Source: Breviolum minutum Mf 1.05b.01 (taxonomy: Eukaryota > Sar > Dinophyceae > Suessiales > Symbiodiniaceae). Taken from it: a stretch of 64,000 nt of DNA. This document shows positions 14,576-26,352 of the stretch, piece by piece. The notes beneath the pieces are model-generated. The model made no database searches, was not told the origin of the DNA, and saw only the letters and a program-made list of their open reading frames with translations. A program made the position numbers and the translations under genes. The stretch is from positions 151,550 to 215,549 of the forward strand of contig DF239333.1 of the NCBI GenBank assembly GCA_000507305.1. Reading direction: 5' to 3'. Positions within the stretch are counted from its first letter, which is position 1. Every line of letters begins with the position of its first letter.

Positions 14576-14725
14576 ATGGGTTGGGGACCAACCACCAACT
14601 CGACTTCCAAACGCCTCGTTTTTGTTGCTGAGGTTCTCTTTGGAGCTGTCGTACTGCCGCTGCGCAAAGAATTGATGACCTTCATGACCAATGATCCAGA
14701 GCCTCTGACGGAAAACACAAGATGA
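14576..14725 (+). CDS. Candidate small ORF or exon with a membrane segment
   Basis: ATG to TGA, 49 codons, in a GC-richer island. It contains KRLVFVAEVLFGAVVLPLRK, a probable membrane span, followed by MTFMTNDPEPLTENTR. The opposite strand is also open here (60-64 codons), so strand is not certain. Confidence 0.4.
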   Translation: MGWGPTTNSTSKRLVFVAEVLFGAVVLPLRKELMTFMTNDPEPLTENTR

Positions 14726-15427
14726 CAGTCCGGTGGCCAATTCACGGTGTGTGTATCTATGTGTATATATATATGCTATATGATTTTTGTGTGTATACAG
14801 TATACATATTCAGATGATACAATATTTGTATATATTTATACTTGTATCACCCAGTGCTGGCAAACATAGAAATTGGGAAAGACTCCAAAGCTTAACAGAA
14901 ATTTTGGATTTTAAATGAATTGGTCTTATATCAATGTTGGGCAAGACCGGCTTGTGGTTTTCCATCGTATTTGATTGAACTGCCATGCAAAATGGATGAT
15001 CACGAATGGGTCGGATATGCCTGAAGTATGGTTTATCCAGCCAACATGTTGGGACGGTGATTCAAGCCCAGCAATCTGTGTGGGACATGTTCGATGTTCC
15101 AGTATATTACTGTAATTGGGGCAGGATGTTGAACATCATACCATCGGTATACGGTATAGTAAATGATTTATTAGCAAAGTCGTTGAGGCTGCCTGTGTTG
15201 GATTTGTTCAGTTGCTTATTTTATTGACACTGATAAATATATCATGTATAAATGCATATATATATATATGTACATATGAATTGGTAATCATGATTTGAGA
15301 GACACCAAAGCTAATTTCAAATCACGTGTATATCATGATAATGACAACACTGATACTAATCATGAGGTTCGCGTTTGGCACAGGTGCTGCTGCTGGTGCT
15401 TGTGTTGTTGTTGTTGTTGTTGTTGTT

Positions 15428-15475
<48 letters not shown>

Positions 15476-15480
15476 CTCGT

Positions 15481-15521
<41 letters not shown>

Positions 15522-16359
15522 CTGTTGTTGCTGCTGCTGTTGTTGCTGCTGTTGTTGTTGTTGCTGCTGTTGTTGCTGCTGCTGTTGTTGCTGCTGTTGG
15601 TGTTGTTGGTGAAAGTGATTGTTGTTTTACCTTTGCTTCTAAAACTCCCATTCTCTCTGAGGTTTGTTTCTGTTTTGGAAGACTAGTTGGTGCCAAGGTA
15701 GATTTGGATCGCCCGGAGATCCACTCCGACAAGCCCAATTTGCCACCCATTTTAGCCAATGACTCCATCCCTAGAGGTTTGTGAAGACATCCCTGCCATG
15801 ATGACTTTAAGGAAGTGCAGCAATTGGCATCCGAACTTTTGATTCCAATCGTACCTTGGTCTTTGCCCATGATGCCTGGAGAAATTCGCTCAATTTGTTT
15901 GGCATGTTTTTCTTAAAGGAAGATGCGTGTGCATTTTGTCTATACCGTTGGTTTTGTTCAAGATTGCATTTTTTAAATTTGTTTTTTGTGGCATTTAGAA
16001 TTCCTTGTTATAGCGCAATCAGCACCTGCAAAGATGTGCATAGGTGCGTAGCATGTTTCCCACCAAAGAGTAATCAGGTTGTGGCAGATCTAGTGCGATT
16101 GAATCCTTCCTCAAGTGTCCATATAGCTGCTTGCGTCGAGTGTCAGTTACTCTAGTGCTTGGTGCAAGCAATGTTACTGTTTAAAGAAATAAACATACAT
16201 TTAATATACCAATTGCTGATGTCTCAACAAACGGGATTACCAAATTAATTCGATGGCCAAATCCTCTTTCAAAATAAATGGTGTTTATGTACACCTACAC
16301 AATGTAATTACATCTTATAATGAATTTCGTACTGCTACCTTAGCCTACTGTTCCTACAG
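14726..16359. other. Spacer with triplet repeat
   Basis: Contains TA-rich repeats and the compound triplet array. The frame after the array (15,610-15,784) is open and protein-like, but no acceptor was found. Confidence 0.4.
15398..15605. repeat. Compound triplet repeat (GTT)n(GTC)n(GTT/GCT)n
   Basis: About 200 bp of uninterrupted triplets keeping one phase. It encodes poly-Val/Ala, poly-Leu/Ser or poly-Cys/Arg on + and Thr/Ala on the minus strand; a coding role is not supported by neighbours. Confidence 0.8.
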
Positions 16360-16520
16360 TTACCTTTGTAGGAAGCTGGGACACAAAAATCGCAGCCGAG
16401 GTCCTCAACTTTCTCTTCGCCGGTGTCGTAAGCAGCGCCAATGGTGGCATTTTGGCCTCGCAGGGGCGAACATCTTTGAGTGCAAAGATGGTGAACTTGG
16501 CTAAAAGGGATGGGTCCACA
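16360..16520 (+). CDS. Candidate exon abutting a MITE
   Basis: A strong pyrimidine-rich acceptor (CCTACTGTTCCTACAG) precedes an open frame TFVGSWDTKIAAEVLNFLFA, GVVSSANGGILASQGRTSLS. The frame runs into a small inverted-repeat element beginning at 16,527. No domain recognised. Confidence 0.45.
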
Positions 16521-16526
16521 TGGGAT

Positions 16527-16635
16527 GTTTCCAAAAATGGTGGTACCCAACAACCATGGGTTTTCCTACTAAAAATGATCATTTTGGGGTGTTTTGGGGG
16601 CCTTGGGCCTTGGGGGTACCAATATTTTTGGAAAC
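16527..16635. mobile_element. MITE with GTTTCCAAAAATGGTGG termini (copy 1)
   Basis: Left end GTTTCCAAAAATGGTGGTAC and right end GGTACCAATATTTTTGGAAAC are inverted. The core ATGATCATTTTGGGGTGTTT is shared, in opposite orientation, with the copy at 28,212. Confidence 0.62.
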
Positions 16636-18365
16636 ACCCACAGGGTCGTTAGATTCTAGGGTGGTGAACCAGCACACCGAACGGGAACACACCGAACCAG
16701 CAACGCCACCTTTACGAAAAGGGACTATACAACCCTGGATTCCGAACTCATAGTTGGCAAACAGGGGATTGCCGAACGGTTGTGCGATATCGGGGTGTTT
16801 TTGTAACTTTCTTGGATAAATGGGCCCAATCTTCAAAGGAGATCAAAGTTGATAGAAATCTATGGTAAGTTTTGAGGGATTTCACCGAAAATAATAGTGC
16901 ATGAAGTTGGAGAGGAGCAATTTGGCTGAGCTGTTTCTCGTAGGATGAATCTCTAGAATCCTGAGCTGGAACAGGGAGCTTCTTTCGTATGAGCTACACA
17001 TACGTTTTAAAACGATTCAAAGGACATCTTACATCAGCTACAGCAGACTTTTTTGTGAATATACAGTAACAAACTAAAGAAAATATCCTTCAATTGTGAT
17101 CATTTACTGTGCCACCCCCAAACAATTTTGATGTCATGTCCCCTAGAAGCCAGAGGTCAACAGTCGAAGGCCTCATTGGTTCTGTGTCCAAACATAGAAA
17201 AAACATTGGAAATAACCTGGAGTTCCATGGAACTTTGACATGCCGAAGTGTTTTTCCTCATGCCAAAGCCTCTTTTGGAAAACGCAATCTTACAGCATCG
17301 GGTGGGAAATGGTGCCTTTGAGTCTCCAACGCACCAGTGTGTAGGTCATGTTCTTCGAATTGCCGTTTTTGCTGGGTACCATTTCCATCATGGTTTTGGT
17401 CTTCCGAGCCGATGTTCATGTGGTCTACTGGGTGTACCTTGGTTTAAAAAAAGAAAACCCAGGTAAGCCCTAAGACCAAACTTTTGCCCATTGGTAGGAT
17501 CGGGAACCCTTTACATGAATCATCTCTTGGTCTTGGAATTCCAGGGTATGATTTGTGGGGACAGGAGGGTCCGGCGGAAAAAGGAAACATAGTTCATTCT
17601 TTTGTCTTTAGAATCTCAATATTTTGTTGCGGTGCCAGATCTATCAGGCATCGCAGATCATGATACAAGTACATCAAGAAGCAAACATATAGTGTGTTCA
17701 AACAACTTAAGCGGTCGGTTTGAATGGCAAACATTCCACCTTGAGGCAAGCTCTGGTGACCCTTATTGAATGCTTTGTGATCTTGATCATCGTGGAACAA
17801 AGCGATTGGCCGAAGTATGCTGAGTTGCTTGTCTCACTCACCTGTGCCCAGCAGAAATTCTTGGCTGAGTTCCACTAAAAAATGTCTAAAGGGCTCTATA
17901 GGATGTATTACAACGCATGGGTTTCTCATGGTTTCTCGGACTTATGTAGCTCTGAAGGCAACGTTTATGGGCGATCAGAACTGCTGTTTTCGAAACATCC
18001 TGTGGAAGAAAGGTCTAAATATAGATGTATATACGTATATATATATATAAGTCTTAGTTCCTTTCTCATATAGCATCTTTGTACAGACATTGCCGATACT
18101 TGCGTGTGTGTTTCAAAATTTATGGTCTCATGAAATCCACAAAGGATTTCATGTTAATAGTTTTTAGACACCCCTGTCATTCTGACCCCTTCATGTATTC
18201 ACATGAAATAATTCAATCTTCTATTATACCATAGACACCATAGAGCTTGACCTTAGTTGATTGTAGGGATTTTTACGAACCCCATTAAAAAAGTGCAGGT
18301 TCGACGTTTGACAACTGGGACTCTTATTATTTTGTTGACCTACCTAACCAACTTAGCTATACCAG

Positions 18366-18460
18366 CTTCTTCCAAGTGATCTTTTGATTTGGATATCGAC
18401 ATTTCTCCCCTTTTCAAAGGTCACGAAAAGAACACCCCCTAAAGGATCACTTGGAAGAAG
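18366..18460. mobile_element. Fold-back element, 20-bp arms
   Basis: CTTCTTCCAAGTGATCTTTT at the left pairs with AAAGGATCACTTGGAAGAAG at the right with one mismatch. The interior is 55 bp. Confidence 0.55.
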
Positions 18461-18593
18461 AACTTGGTACTGGTACAAATGATTTCCTAAACAACCCAAC
18501 CAACTTTAACCAACTCAACCATCCTAATCAACTCAACCAACCAAACTAATTATAACACAATATGATTTCCAAACATTTCCCGTTTCCTATCAG

Positions 18594-18740
18594 CCGCTAA
18601 AAATTTCCAAAGGCAAGCCCGTGCCCGAAACCAGAGCCACGTTGCCGAGCCCGAGCCACCTGCAGCTTCAGCACCTTCCAACAGCGAGATTGTGCCTTCC
18701 GCTAACGCAGACTGGGTTTTTTCGGCGGGGAAACAACTGA
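18594..18740 (+). CDS. Candidate exon
   Basis: Acceptor CCCGTTTCCTATCAG, then a GC-rich open frame rich in Ala, Pro, Ser and Glu (AKNFQRQARARNQSHVAEPE; SAPSNSEIVPSANADWVF). It stands out sharply from the AT-rich surroundings. The 3' end is not defined; the frame stops at 18,765. Confidence 0.45.
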   Translation, partial: PLKISKGKPVPETRATLPSPSHLQLQHLPTARLCLPLTQTGFFRRGNN

Positions 18741-19400
18741 AAACATATGTGACAAGGGGAAAATAGATGGAAATAACTCTTATATCAAAACCAACTATAC
18801 TTGGACAAAATAGATGAACATAGTCGTTGTTCACCAACTATACTTGGAAAAAAGTAGGTGGAAATTGTTCATGTTCAAATTATGTAGATGGTGAATACTA
18901 AAGGGTAAAGACCATGGAACAGCCATCGCTGCGAGGTACCAGCCCCAGCCAATTGTTGGAAAGATGACCCTTTACCCATAGGTGTGGGGGGAATTCTATA
19001 CCTAAGATACCAAAGAATCAAATGAATCAATGTTTTTTCTTGGGGAATCCCCCAAAATCATTGCATTGCTTCAGGAAGTGGCAGGTTGAAGATTTTTTGT
19101 TGTGTGTGTGTGTTTAATATCTACATACTTATGTATCATTTGTCATGATGTTATGATACTATATATGACTATACTATACATATCATAGTTGTTTATTATT
19201 CGATATCCTCGTACAGTATTTGTATACACACATGTATATATGTATATACCCTACCCAATGTGCATATATAAATATATACAGATACATGTATTAATAAAAT
19301 ACATCAAATTTGTATATATTCTTGTATATTTGCTATATTTGTCCTCAATTTAGGGGTTTGAGTTCACCATCGGCACCTTAATTATTTGCTGGGTGTTCAG

Positions 19401-19515
19401 GAACGCAACGAGCAGGAGGCTAACCCCTGAAATGTGGCGGTTGGCTGAATTGGAAGATGGATCAAAGAGAATCCACGTGGAAGCAGCTCCAAACAAGCCA
19501 TGGACGGCATATTGA
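19401..19515 (+). CDS. Candidate exon ending in a stop
   Basis: Acceptor GGGTGTTCAG followed by RNATSRRLTPEMWRLAELED and GSKRIHVEAAPNKPWTAY, then TGA. A different + frame (19,457-19,780, 107 codons with ATG) overlaps it; which is real cannot be decided from sequence alone. Confidence 0.42.
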
Positions 19516-19905
19516 CCTGAGAATCACGTTGAAATCCATATTTGAATGTGGGAAACAATGCATATATAGGAGGTTCGAATTGACCGGGTGTTTTAAATAT
19601 CTCTCAACTGGTGCAGGATTTTGTCCATCAGCAGAGATCAAAGCAAGACACATGTTGGTGAATATGCAAGTCTTATGGATGGTTTGGCACCATTTTTCGC
19701 GCTTGCTGGGTCCCATAGTGGACTTTGTGGAAATCTCAGTTGGAGCATCAAAAGCAAGATGGGTTGATACAAAAAATTAGAAATCATATTTGCCGTTCAT
19801 CTTCTCAGAAGGTAAATATCAGGTAAAATTATAGCGACCTCACACGACCTCAACCCCCAAGAAGGTAGCTGTTTGGAAGGGGAATCTCTTTATTTCAGGG
19901 AAATC

Positions 19906-20003
19906 TACCCTCCAGGAAACAAACATATCCCCCCAAAATGTCATTTTGAAGATGATTTTCCTTTTCCCAAGGTGGGATATGTTATATAATCCCCTGGAGG
20001 GTA
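19906..20003. mobile_element. MITE with TACCCTCC...GGAGGGTA termini (copy 1)
   Basis: 98 bp. Its core (GAAGATGATTTTCCTTTTCC then CAAGGTGGGATATGTTA) is identical to the copy at 39,212-39,305. Confidence 0.65.
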
Positions 20004-21216
20004 GGTTGATTAAATATTTTGGCCAAAAATTATCCACCATCAAATCGGAGTTCCAGACCTCTCAATGCCACAATTTTTTCTGTATGACAATGGCGACTGA
20101 TGGCGACTGTCGGGAAGTCTCAAAATGACGGTACAAAAAAAAAGGTATGTTCACCAGGTTTGTTATCATTTAACTGCATGCAAGAAGAAGATTATGTATG
20201 GATAATGATCTTATGACATGTGTGTTTTAAGGCAATGTCCAAACACATCAGAAATGATGAGACACAATTTGCGACATGTTTTTTTGGAAATATTATGCGG
20301 TTCTCCAGTTCTCCAGTTTGATTTCTATTGCAACCAGCGTCCGTATGTGCAGTACCTGCACTTTCCGAGTACAGAGCTGGGCAATGAGAGGAGACGGTGG
20401 GAGGTATGGATAGTGAAGATTGAATGATGACAAGCCCACACCGCATTGGCCTTTGCGGTTGCGGTTTGGGACAAGGGAATCGTATCCCAAAATGAAGTCA
20501 TGTTAGTGTTTGGTTGATGTTGTACCTCAATGCTGCACTGATCACACTCATTGAAACGAAGATATCCTCAAGTTCATGTAGCTTGGATTGCTGTGAAACG
20601 GTCTTAGGATGAAGCACTAAAAAGCTATGAATGCGCGCAACAAGCGTGACAAAACACGTCATGTAGTAAAGTTGCACATTTGCATCATTCAGATGTGTTG
20701 CATATAATAATGTTTATTGAATCAGATAATTAGATCATCTATGGAAAATGGTCAAACCAATCAACACATTCACAGAGATGCTTGTATCATAGATGCTCAT
20801 ATTATGGATATCTATGGGTATTAATGTGTGTGTGTGTGTACTTAGCCAAGTCACTACCAAATCAGTGTGTCGTTGACATCAAGCTTCCAAACACACATGC
20901 ATCCTCATGAAAACTGACGTAAGACATACGGCTGAGATATTATGGGTAGAGAAATAAGTACGTACTATGTGTGTATAAATATACATATGAGAGAGAGAAC
21001 GGCAAAGACGGAAGACAACTCCCAAATCCTGCACAATTGACAGCAAAGTCTAACACGCAACTAGATTCGCAACTTGAAATCAAACTTTCAAGGATATGCA
21101 ACAATTCCACCAGACAATTGAGTCAAGACTACATGTGACCCATGACTTTGTTTTTTTTTAACTTCTACTTGGACAGTTCGGAATGTAGATTCATGAATCC
21201 ATGTCGGTGTGAATCA

Positions 21217-21348
21217 GTGTATGTGTTTTGGGGATGGACCAAGTCAAGGCCGACTGAAACAGACCCCGAGCATCCCAACAAATGGTATGGTGAAAATTTT
21301 GAAACATGGACAAAATGGAAAGACCACCATCCCTCCCAGAACAGCGAG
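21217..21348 (+). CDS. Candidate exon
   Basis: Ends at a good donor (AGCGAG|GTAATG). The open frame includes WGWTKSRPTETDPEHPNKWY and FETWTKWKDHHPSQNSE, hydrophilic and Trp-rich. The acceptor is weak. No family recognised. Confidence 0.42.
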
Positions 21349-22730
21349 GTAATGTACCTTCTCAAGATGTTGGTTTTTTGTGTAAGGTTTCGCAAAGGAT
21401 CTTGTTTCCATTTCGATGTGTTTTGTTTGAGGGTCTAATCTTGAGAACGTACTTTGCTGTTTGAAATCTGCGTTTACCCATGGCTGAGGCATGCGGTGGT
21501 TTTCAGATGACTTGTTCGAAGTCAAATCATTAAGGATCAGAGCAGTTTAGAAGTTGGAAAAAAAGTGGACGCTCGAGGAGTTAAAAATAGAACGCTCTTT
21601 GATTCTTGCCTTTGGTTTGAAACATGCCGTTTTAATGTGTTGTTTGTTAAGGACTTGCGGCTTGAGACAAGTGCAACATGTATGGAAGATGATATTGACA
21701 TGTTGTCAGGGATAACTTTGGTAACAAGAGTCCTTGCCACCCTTGATTGTCTCGGGTTTTCCATAGCACTCATTACGTACCTTGTTTTTGTTGTACGGAC
21801 TCTCTGATTGAAGTAGTTCAACCACAAAAGTTGAAGCTAAATACAAAATTGAAACAAAGGTGAACATCGAGTCAACATCACCAGGATATATTTATATAGA
21901 TCATGTAACACCTCAATTTGCAAATGATTGAATCTTGCTTTGGAGTCAGGATGTTTTTTTTAACAAAAAAAATCCAACATCACGAAGCAACTTCCACTTC
22001 GTCGTTTTCAACCACCGAGGTGGAGACCTATTACCAGGAGATGGACAAGAGTTCTTCCCCTCAGATTATCATTCATCTCAGGTGCCCTTTAAAAGGACAG
22101 CGTTGGGACAGACCATTTTTTTGGGAGGGATGAGAGATTTTCTGGTGGAAAATGGAAGGAAGATTGTAGTATAATCTACAGATTGGGTACAGGTTGTTGT
22201 TGTGAAGCATGGGGGTCGTGATCATCCATGAACTGCAGTATGAAATCAAATACGGTCATTGTGATTACAAGGATAGACTCAATCAATCAATGGTTGCTTG
22301 TTAAGGTTGATGGTTTACAAGAAAATTCCAGCCATATTCCCAATTTTCCCAGAATAGTAAGCGCAACCTATATCACAAACTGACCATTCGGTGATGTACT
22401 TTTGAAGAGTTGAGAAGCTGAAACCAAAGTCATTTACTGCCTACCAAAAAACACAAAGGATATGCACATCAGAATGTTCTGGAGTGTAACCAAAATCTTT
22501 GCATATTTTCCCTGGCTACCTAGAGCACCAACAAATTTGTAAATTTATATACATGAGCTACTTGCAGGTCATTTTGCAAACATTGGTTGACTCCAATGGG
22601 CACACAATACGAAAGCCACGCCCCCAAGGCGCAAATATGTAGAAATGAATTCCCGGTGTATCCATCCATTGGAGGAAACTCGCGAGTGGAGCTTTTTGTT
22701 GAGTTTCCATGGACTTTTATCGTGTCACAG

Positions 22731-22819
22731 GCGCTCTGCTTCAGTATCTCTTGAAGCACCCCAAGGCCGGTTGTGATGTCCTGATCGGTGGCGGACTCTC
22801 CCTTGGTTACATTCCTTAA
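22731..22819 (+). CDS. Candidate exon ending in a stop
   Basis: Acceptor TTTATCGTGTCACAG, then ALLQYLLKHPKAGCDVLIGG and GLSLGYIP before TAA, in a GC-rich island. The minus strand carries a 116-codon open frame over 22,520-22,870; the + strand is preferred for its acceptor and consistency with neighbouring islands. Confidence 0.4.
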
Positions 22820-24464
22820 TGGAAATCCAGCGCTACTTACTGTATCATATAGACATAGTTCTGGGCACATGATTTCACAACCTTAACCAACCAAGACCCG
22901 TGAATGAGCCGTTTGTATGGAGTTCTCCCCCCAATCACCTTCTTTTCGGCTGGTGAAAATGATCATTTAGATCCATACTCTCAGCCAACTGGAACCTCTC
23001 CCAACTAGACACCCAACCATGCTGAGCCAACCTGGCTAGTTATTGGCACGCTTGGTCAACGTGAGAAATCCCGATGTTGTCATTGTTTGTTTAGAATTTC
23101 TGTTCTTCAGCTTGGCCTATGATGAATCATACATGAGAATCGACAACTACGGTGAATTGTAGAGACCAAATTGCAAAGACATAGCACAAATGTACGGCTG
23201 GTTTACTGCTTTATACTAGTGTTGGAATCTATGAAGATGAAATGTTGTATATATATATGTTCTATTGCAAAATTAGGGTTTCTCCATTCGATGAACATTG
23301 ATGCCCTTCACAGTGTACATGAGTACAATGGTGGTACCATCATGTTTGCATCAAGAAAATACATTGGCACTAGCACCCATTTTGTGGGGTATCAGGGGTA
23401 GCATGTACAATACTATTTTCGGAAGCTGCTGTTGGTTTTACAGGAATTGGTATAGTTTCACTCTTGTTCTACATATTCCTTGGCCTGCTTGACCCCTTGT
23501 TGACAGTGATGTCTCGGTTTACCAACAGCTCAAGAAACAGGCGCCAAGTGAAGTACCTCCGAAACCTTCAAAACTGTTTGTTCCATCAAGGTGGTTTGAT
23601 GATGGTGGTTCATTGCATTGTGATGCTTTGCTATTGTAAAGAACGTATTTGCATTTTCTGATCCTGTTGTTTGAAGGTCTAGTCAATGATTGGAACATTC
23701 TTGAAGTGCTTGACACGTATCAAGAAATGGGCAAGTTGTGTTGCCAGTACTGCATATACGAAATGTTCACCTTGTAAACTCATGGTTCCTATATCCCAGA
23801 CAACCATTCTCCACTCAAAGTAGGAAGGAGAACGTTAGATTGTTGTTAGATTTGCAAAATCTTTGGTCAGGTGGATTGTCTATCCTAACTTGGAATTTAG
23901 CGGCCATCAACAACAATCCCTTTGAGTCCGGGAGCCTTAGTGTTTTGCATCTTTTTCGGATGCATCAAGGATCCAACCCAGTCATGATCCCCGAGCCAAA
24001 GTGCAGACTTCACTCCAAAAGACTGCTGTTGGACTAAGGGAAATCTGCCAAGATGCCTTTTGGGCGGTAGGAATTAAAGTCAATGTTGGAAAAGTATTTG
24101 GGGGGAGATGTGTTTTTTGAGTGGATGCCCTTTTGCAAACCAACTACTTGTGTGAGAATGGCTTGAAAACGAAGGATCCAATGGTTGGAACTATACTAAG
24201 CTCATCTATGGTCTACATTGATCTACCAATTATAAGACGAAATCCCGGATGAGCGTTCCCTCAATAAGGGACTTGGATGACCATGTCATATGGAAAACAT
24301 GTGGCATTTGTAACCAGTGCGAGGGTGTGCGCATGAACTTCAATGTCCATTTCCAGCAAGCACATCGGACCAAGAAAAAAACTGGATGTTATTATTTTCT
24401 CACTATCCTCAGCATTCAAAGGAAGTATCATTGTCCAGTGTGCTATAGTCGTTGCAGGGATGAT

Positions 24465-25053
24465 ACTGGAAAAAAAAATTACGTTCCCTGGGAAAAAAAT
24501 TCATGTTCCCTGGAAAAAATATTTACAGCCCCTGGAAAAGAAATTTAGGCTCCCCTGGCCCTGTGGTCCTCTGGTCCTTTGGTCCTCTGGTTGTTTGGTC
24601 CTCTGGTCCTCTGGTTGTTTGGTCCTCTGGTCCTGTGGTCCTCTGGTCCTTTGGTCCTCTGGTCCTGTGGTCCTCTGGTCCCCTGGTCCTCTGGTCCTTT
24701 GGTCCTCTGGTCCTCTGGTTGTTTGGTCCTCTGGTCCTGTGGTCCTCTGGTCCTTTGGTCCTCTGGTCCTGTGGTCCTCTGGTCCTCTGGTCCTGTGGTT
24801 CTCTGGTCCTGTTGTCGTGCAGTGCTTTGGTCCTCTGGTCCCAAAAATTCTATGAACTGCGAGCGAATCACGTAGCATGTTTTGCGAATGCATCTGAGGG
24901 GGAGGCGCTGCGCCCTCCCCCCCAACCCCCCTCCAGCCAGGTTCAGGTTGAATGCTTAAATTTCTTTTCCAGGGTATTAATTTTTTTCCAGGGGTTAGTG
25001 GGGGTGAAACCTTTAAATTTGTTTTCCAGGGGTTGTAAATCTTTTTTCCAGGG
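24465..25053. repeat. Composite fold-back repeat: inverted CCCTGGAAAAAATTTA arrays around an 8-bp minisatellite
   Basis: On the left, four units of about 22 bp built on CCCTGGAAAAAAATTT; on the right (24,955-25,053) at least four units in reverse complement. Between them lies the TGGTCCTN minisatellite and a GC-rich palindrome (GGGGGAGGCGC/GCGCCCTCCCC). The open frames on both strands here follow from the repeat units and are not taken as genes. Confidence 0.7.
24562..24841. repeat. 8-bp minisatellite TGGTCCTN, about 280 bp
   Basis: Repeated TGGTCCTC, TGGTCCTT, TGGTCCTG and TGGTTGTT units. Because 8 is not a multiple of 3 and no unit pair creates a stop, several frames stay open on both strands. 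Confidence 0.8.
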
Positions 25054-25218
25054 CCTACCCGTCGTTGCAATGGTTCATTCGTGGTTCAGCTTATTACCGA
25101 AAAGGATATTCTGACAAATCACTGGCAAACTCAGGGTGCACATCCTTGAAGCATCTAATTCCAAGGGCCAAGGTAACTCGTTGGTTGATTCAATTTCCCT
25201 GTCCTCTCCATGCCGCAG

Positions 25219-25341
25219 ATTTGTTCAAACAAAGGTATTGGATAAGCCATTCAGATGCGGCTTATGCCAAGTTAATGGATGAGGCCCACAACCGACAACT
25301 CTGGGTTGCACGCAAGGGGTCTCCATGGTTGAAGTCCAGAG
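25219..25341 (+). CDS. Candidate exon
   Basis: A good acceptor (CCTCTCCATGCCGCAG) and a GT after CCAGAG frame 123 bp. The open frame reads DLFKQRYWISHSDAAYAKLM and DEAHNRQLWVARKGSPWLKS. No family recognised. Confidence 0.48.
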
Positions 25342-26232
25342 GTTACTTTTGAAAGGATTGAATCCTGAAATTGAAAAACCCATGTAATATCATGTAATAT
25401 CATGCAATTATTCAGTGATTCCGATTTTGCTGGATGATTATGCATGGTAATAATTCTGACAAACAATATTTGTATATACGTATTTATATATCTTTATTGT
25501 GTTTTGTATAGTTTTGGTGTCATACATATTGTTATATACATTTGAGATGTTGTATGCGTGTACAAAAAGGCAGATGTGTTTTCTCTCTTCATGGTCATGA
25601 CTTTGATCTCAGAAAAAATGGGCAGCTTGGTGGCCCAGTGTGGCCCAAAGTGTTGGATGTCTTTCTCTCCCATCATGATCGTAGGATGAAGTACCAGAAG
25701 GATGGTTGGCTCTGTTGATTCTTTTGAGGAAAACGCTCATGGCGACGACATCCTCCCTGCTTGTCTTTCACAGCGACCTTGTGGTTCACCCTTTGGCAGG
25801 TGGAGGCCTTTATAGATGATCCCAAAGATCGAGATGTGCCTTGGACGCTAGTAGAGAGGTAGTGATGACTGGCCTATATTAGCTACCAAAGTTATTGAAA
25901 CCCCACACGTGAATGTCAAAAGCAAAAAAGAGACTGGGAGTTTTCCATGAGATTGTTTCACACCTTCTGAATTCGGGGACTTTCCACACGTTCGTATTTT
26001 TTGGTGCTTAAAACTTACAAAACTGATCCTTTGGTTCTAGACTATAAGCTTTGAGACCTTTTCTTTGCCCATGTTGAATATCAAATGTCAATGATTAAAA
26101 AAGTTATATACGAGTCAACCAATTTCCCAAAATAATTGGATGATTGGAATAGCAGACATGGTATTTGTGCTTGCCAAATTTTCAGGTATATGCTTATATC
26201 ATTTAGATTTTAGGGGATGCTTCCTTTTCCAG

Positions 26233-26352
26233 GAACACAGGTGGCAACCCATGAAGGTTTCTCCCAGGGAATTTCCGGGAGCCGCCGTTTAGGTGCCAGT
26301 CGTGGAAGTCTTCACGCCAGAGCTCTTTTCGCAGTTGATGAAGCAGATGAAG
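26233..26352 (+). CDS. Candidate exon
   Basis: 120 bp between GCTTCCTTTTCCAG and GATGAAG|GTTGTC, open in one frame (TQVATHEGFSQGISGSRRLG, ASRGSLHARALFAVDEADE) and clearly GC-richer than the flanks. Confidence 0.5.

Noticed and set aside
15322..15870. ORFs of 100-180 codons with poly-Val, poly-Leu, poly-Cys/Arg or poly-Thr
   Set aside because: They exist because a triplet repeat without stops lies in all frames.
22520..22870. Minus-strand ORF of 116 codons
   Set aside because: A + strand exon with a better acceptor overlaps it; not excluded, but less supported.
24249..25114. Several 95-200 codon ORFs on both strands
   Set aside because: They are translations of the 8-bp minisatellite and A-rich arrays. 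A CxxC...H pattern near 24,300 is too loose for a zinc finger.
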